64,000 nt of DNA from Morella rubra (taxonomy: Eukaryota > Streptophyta > Magnoliopsida > Fagales > Myricaceae). A program made the translations under genes and the position numbers. Numbering within the stretch: position 1 is the first letter of the stretch; each line of letters opens with the position of its first letter. Under the pieces are notes generated by a model. It saw only the letters and a list, made by a program, of their open reading frames with translations, did no database searches and had not been told where the DNA came from. Positions 60,301-64,000 of the stretch are shown here, one piece after another. The stretch lies in contig CM025851.1 of the NCBI GenBank assembly GCA_003952965.2, positions 15,116,099-15,180,098 on the forward strand, written 5' to 3'.

Positions 60301-61740
60301 GTTTTGGTCTAGGGTTATGTCAACCCCCCATGACTTCACTTTTCTTTCTCCTTCTCTTGTATCTCGCCTCTCCTCAGTCTTTCGCAGCCTCTCAGTCTCT
60401 CGCTACCGCCTCTTTCGCCACTTCTCTCAAGTTTCTCACCATTGCCCACTGATCTCTTAGACTCTCACCTCCTCAATCTCAACTCTTAGTCTCTCACCAT
60501 GGCCCATGCTCAATCTCGCTACTCTCACTGCTCTCAGTCACAGATTTGAGACCTTGCCCGCAGCCGAGCTTCTTTCAGCCGATCTCTCTCTAGTCTCATA
60601 TTTGTCATTTGTGCTATTGTTTATTTTATTTTTCTTTATTTGTGAATTTGTGTTAGAAACTTGAAATTAGGGTTTGTTATGTGATTATCGTTAAAACTTG
60701 TGATTTGTTTTGGTTTCAAATTTGAATGAGTGGATCTGGTTTGCTTTCGAATTTGCATGAATAGATCTGTTTTGGTTTCAAATCAAATTTGGAATTTTGG
60801 ATGATGCAGGAATCTCCCTGCTTTGTTTCTCTCTTTTGAAATTTGAAGTATTGATGTTTTTTAAAAAAATTATTCATTTTTTAGGCTCTAAAGTGTCTAC
60901 CGGAAGTCTCTTAAAAAATCTGCTTTGTTTCTCTCTTACTAGAATTTCGGCATCCGTTAACGGGATTCCATTACCAGGATTGCTAGAATTCTGGCACTTA
61001 CCGGATCGAAGCCGGATAACAAAATAGGCATCCGGTTCTTACCAGTATCGGAGCCGAAATTTCAAATTCCGGCTCCGGTAACACCGATACCCTGCCCTAG
61101 AGAAGATTGTAAGCTCATGTGAGCTTCGAAGCTTGTGCTTCAAACTTACGGTTTTGAGTGACATCCTGAGTTATTCTCAAGTCACCTACATCCAATCAAG
61201 TGGTATTGTGATCGCTTGAGCTATCCCTTACGCACCCCGTTTATTTTTTTCCTTTATCTTTGTTTTACTCTTTGTTTTACTTATCTTTGTGTCTAAGAAT
61301 TTAGAAGCTGGCTTCCATCTCCTTCCTCTAGGTAGGTCAAATGAGCCAACAACTAGGACCATTGGCAAAGCCATTTATGAGCTCCTGCTTGTTTTGGTCT
61401 TAATCTCTGTAGAGGACTAAGTGAATCACTTCCAATCTCTTGGGAGGACTCTGAAACTTGAAAACCTCTCAATTTGTCAAAATTTTAAGACATTAATATT
61501 GACGCTAGCTCAGATCATGAGGCATTTCTAACGTTGAAGTCCCGTTTTAAGCCTCTTCGGGGGTTATTTCATAAGCCTAGCTACTATTTAAAAGGAGTCA
61601 TCCTCAACTACAAATTGGATCGACACCATCATTTTTTATCCCAACTCCCATTAGAATTCTTGCTTCGGTAGTGAGTTGACGGACAATTAATCAGAAAATC
61701 GACTAAGAAAATTATTTTTCTTTCTATGGTTTCAAAGCAA
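60301..61740. other. Intergenic, with hAT-like ccggt motifs at 60950-61100
   Basis: No gene recognised. The tract 60340-60560 is a pyrimidine-rich tctctc-type sequence. Around 60950-61100 there are repeated ccgg/ggtaac motifs ending in taccctgccctag, resembling the terminal region of a non-autonomous hAT element. No paired end was found. Confidence 0.35.
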
Positions 61741-61749
61741 TCGTTCAGA

Positions 61750-62475
61750 ATATTAGTAAATAGGTTTTATTTGACGTAAAATATTTTCTGCAACAAATTA
61801 AAGTTTTACAAAGAAATATAAAAGTCTTTACGGTGTAAATGATTTTCAGATGAAAACATTTTTTCAGGACTTGTAAATAGGTTTCATTCGACGTAAAACA
61901 TTTTATGTAGCAAGTCAAAGTTTCACAAAAAAACAAAAAAATGTTTCATTGCAAGTGATTTTCAAATCAAAATATTTCCCCAAGAGTCGTAAATAGGTTT
62001 GATTCAACGTAAATTATTTTTTGAAGCAAGTCAAAGTTTTATAAGAAAATGTAAAAGTGTTTACGGTTTAAGTAATTTTCAAATGATCACATTTTCCCAA
62101 TAATTGTAAATAGTTTTCATTCGACGTATAATATTTTTTCAGCAAGTCAACATTTTATGAAGAAACATAAAAGTGTTTACGGTGTAAGTGATTTTCAAAT
62201 GAAAACATTTTCCCAAGAGTCATAAATAGGTTTCATTCAATGTAAAATATTTTTTTAGCAAGTCAAAATTTTACAAAGAAACCTAAAAGTGTTTATATTC
62301 TAAGTAATTTTCAAATGAACACATTTTTTGAAGAGTCATAAATAGGTTTCACTTGAACTAAAATATTTTTTACAGCAAGTCAAAATTTTTTGTAACGTAA
62401 AATGGTTTCAGTACAAATGATTTTCAAATGAAAATATTTTCTCAAGAGTCGTAAAAGGTTTCATTGCAAGTAAAA
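61750..62475. repeat. 117-bp tandem array
   Basis: The phrase gtaaataggtttcattcgac, with variants, recurs at about 61755, 61872, 61989, 62106, 62222, 62339 and 62452, a period of 116-117 bases except for the last unit. Each unit also holds gcaagtcaaagtttta, gtgtttacgg and gattttcaaatgaaaacatt. At least six diverged copies; no coding potential. Confidence 0.9.
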
Positions 62476-62752
62476 AGAATTTCATCGGAAAAAATTTCAA
62501 AAAAAGAATTTAATTATGAACCAAAATTGAATATGTTAAAAAGCATTGTATGAGTTCAAAGAGTCTAACGTATTTTATTAATAGTAAATATAGAAAAATC
62601 ATGATGCCCATGTTCTTACGAGAGTCGTTACCATTTATAATTTTATATTGTATTCAAAGAATGATTAGATAATGATCTCAGGAGATAACATAGAATAGAA
62701 ACCTTAATTCTACGTGGGCTCTGACAAAATCATCAATATTAATGCACCTAAT
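62476..62752. other. AT-rich intergenic
   Basis: No gene or repeat boundary seen. Confidence 0.4.
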
Positions 62753-63160
62753 ACTACAAAAAAAAATGACCTTTAGCAGCGGTCAAAAACTGCTGCTAAT
62801 ACTTTAGCAGCGGCTTTTTAGCAGCGATCGCGACTACCACTATAGCTCCATCGTAATAGATCTATAGCGCCGGTTTCCGCGACTGCTGGTAAAGACCGCC
62901 GATCTATAACAGCGGTCGCGACCGCCACTAAAGATCCTAATTCGGATGATATTTTTTTGCAACGTTTTTTTTTTTAAACGCTGTTGAAGGTCTATAGCAG
63001 CGTTTGTAAAACGCCGCTATAGACAACTGAAAAATGCTGCTGTAGACTCTGGAGTCTACAGCAGCATTTTTATAATATCTTCACCAGCGTTTGAAAAACG
63101 CTGCTGAAGGTCTGCTACAACGTTTTTCAAATGCTGGTAGATTTTATGAAATGCTAGATT
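62753..63160. mobile_element. CACTA-type terminus with agcagcg subterminal repeats
   Basis: Begins actacaaaaaaaaatgacct and continues with dense copies of agcagcggt, gcgaccgccac and aacgctgctgaaggtc in both orientations to about 63150. This is the subterminal architecture of CACTA elements. The partner end is not in view. Confidence 0.55.
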
Positions 63161-63459
63161 AATTTTTTATATTTCTATTTTTTTTATAGCTTTTTCACAT
63201 CTTTTATTATGTGTCAATTATGATAATTTTTTTGTTTACATTTCTATTATGATAATTGCTTCTTAATTCTCACGAAAGAATTTGGTTAAAGCCGGTACCC
63301 AAAGAGCCAAACAAAATGACAACTCATTGCATTAGTCATTCAGCACATGTTTTGATCCAACTAGAGAGAATATAAAGTTCAAATTAAACAAAGAATAAAA
63401 ACTGAAGCGATTATACAATTAAAGAGTAGCAAGTTCAAATATAACAAAACTCGATGTCT

Positions 63460-63980
63460 GCAGAAAAATCACTGGCCACAGCCGACCTTCAAGTTGTTCT
63501 TCTTTAATCACTAGATGTCTGTAACATAGGGTTGCAGTTGTTGCACTGTGAGCATTAAAGACAGACTAGCCGTGTAGCTTGAGGTTAGGATCAACACGAC
63601 AAAGAGCCACACTACAATCACCAAGCGTATGAGATTGTTGTAGACTTTCTCCCCTACAACATGAAACCAAGCCGTATGACTTATGAGTGCTTTCAACTGA
63701 CAAGTAAAGCAAGTTTCTATTCAGAAGCCTCATGAGTATTTTTCTTTAAAATTTAGTAAGGGAATGCATGCGGGTGAATTATATTTGTCAGACAGACTTC
63801 AATAGAGTATAATAGAATGTTATTGGCTCTGTACTAAAATTGATACTTATTGTGGGCAAAGAACAGAGACAAGAAGTCTTCCAGGAGCCAAACTATGAGC
63901 ATAGTGTATATCAAGATGTCGCCAATGATAGCATCATAAGTCTTTCAATGGATCCATGGCAAGCATAAAATCTTAATTAT
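63460..63980 (-). pseudogene. Glutamate-receptor-like (GLR) channel fragment
   Basis: Plant GLRs are ligand-gated cation channels of the plasma membrane. A minus-strand exon starts at 63653 after ttgtag and reads the M3 membrane helix and gate: [20 protein letters not shown], then QLQP and VTDI. Two consecutive stops (TAG TGA) follow, after which LKKNNLKVGCG resumes the ligand-binding segment in the same frame. A second piece near 63970-63840 (TYDAIIGDI, then IVWLLEDF) resembles the ligand-binding/M1 region with a deletion. The gene continues, if at all, beyond the right edge. Confidence 0.72.
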
Positions 63981-64000
63981 AACAAAAAATTCTAACCAAG

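Noticed and set aside
61750..62475. CRISPR-like array because of regular spacing
   Set aside because: Whole 117-bp units repeat without unique spacers, the copies are diverged, and the context is a plant genome. It is an ordinary tandem repeat.

Overview
The window looks like nuclear DNA of a flowering plant, probably a eudicot: it is AT-rich, the host genes are broken up by GT-AG introns, the kinesin relic resembles NACK1/HINKEL (KIN-7), and nearly every structural class of plant transposable element is present. I cannot name the species. No rRNA, tRNA or CRISPR array was seen. No host gene in the window reads as intact. Three recognisable host genes are all dead: a NACK1-like kinesin (minus, about 25.8-40.5 kb), a PAP27-type purple acid phosphatase (minus, 58.6-59.65 kb) and a glutamate-receptor-like channel (minus, 63.5-64 kb). 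The one clean spliced ORF is a small GRF zinc-finger protein carried inside a Mutator-like element.

Layout. 0.4-1.15 kb: CACTA-type terminus. 1.9-2.1 kb: remnant of a small hydrophobic protein. 3.29-5.75 and 8.985-10.75 kb: two copies of a direct repeat, with a doubly truncated LINE (LINE-A) filling the space between them; the first copy carries a SINE with a MITE nested in its T tract, and the second copy preserves the empty site. 11.14-15.47 kb: long-TIR Mutator-like element. 18.0-20.1 kb: a small MITE and a 1.65-kb non-autonomous hAT element with an exact 8-bp target duplication. 22.0-25.1 kb: hAT transposase pseudogene arranged as a large inverted duplication.

25.8-40.5 kb: the kinesin pseudogene. 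One motor-domain exon is split by a complete Sirevirus-like Ty1/copia retrotransposon (27447-37904, 5-bp target duplication, LTRs of about 1.15 kb, tRNA-iMet primer site, extra ORF after pol, repeated polypurine tracts). Introns of the same gene carry a 357-bp Mutator-type MITE, a 146-bp tandem duplication and a 5'-truncated LINE.

42.7-48.5 kb: Mutator-like element (MULE) with TIRs of about 300 bp and a perfect 9-bp target duplication. It holds a decayed mudrA-type transposase and the GRF protein. A paralogous copy of its flanks at 50.0-50.5 kb preserves the empty site. 52.4-58.2 kb: full-length but mutated LINE (LINE-B) with a 17-bp target duplication. 59.7-63.2 kb: two further CACTA-type termini and a 117-bp tandem array.

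The elements do not form a pathway with the genes. The window reads as a gene-poor interval in which duplicated segments and nested insertions record the order of events. The most unusual items are the hAT inverted duplication (a potential hairpin-RNA source), the two built-in empty sites, the Sirevirus with its extra ORF, and the intact GRF ORF inside a dead MULE.
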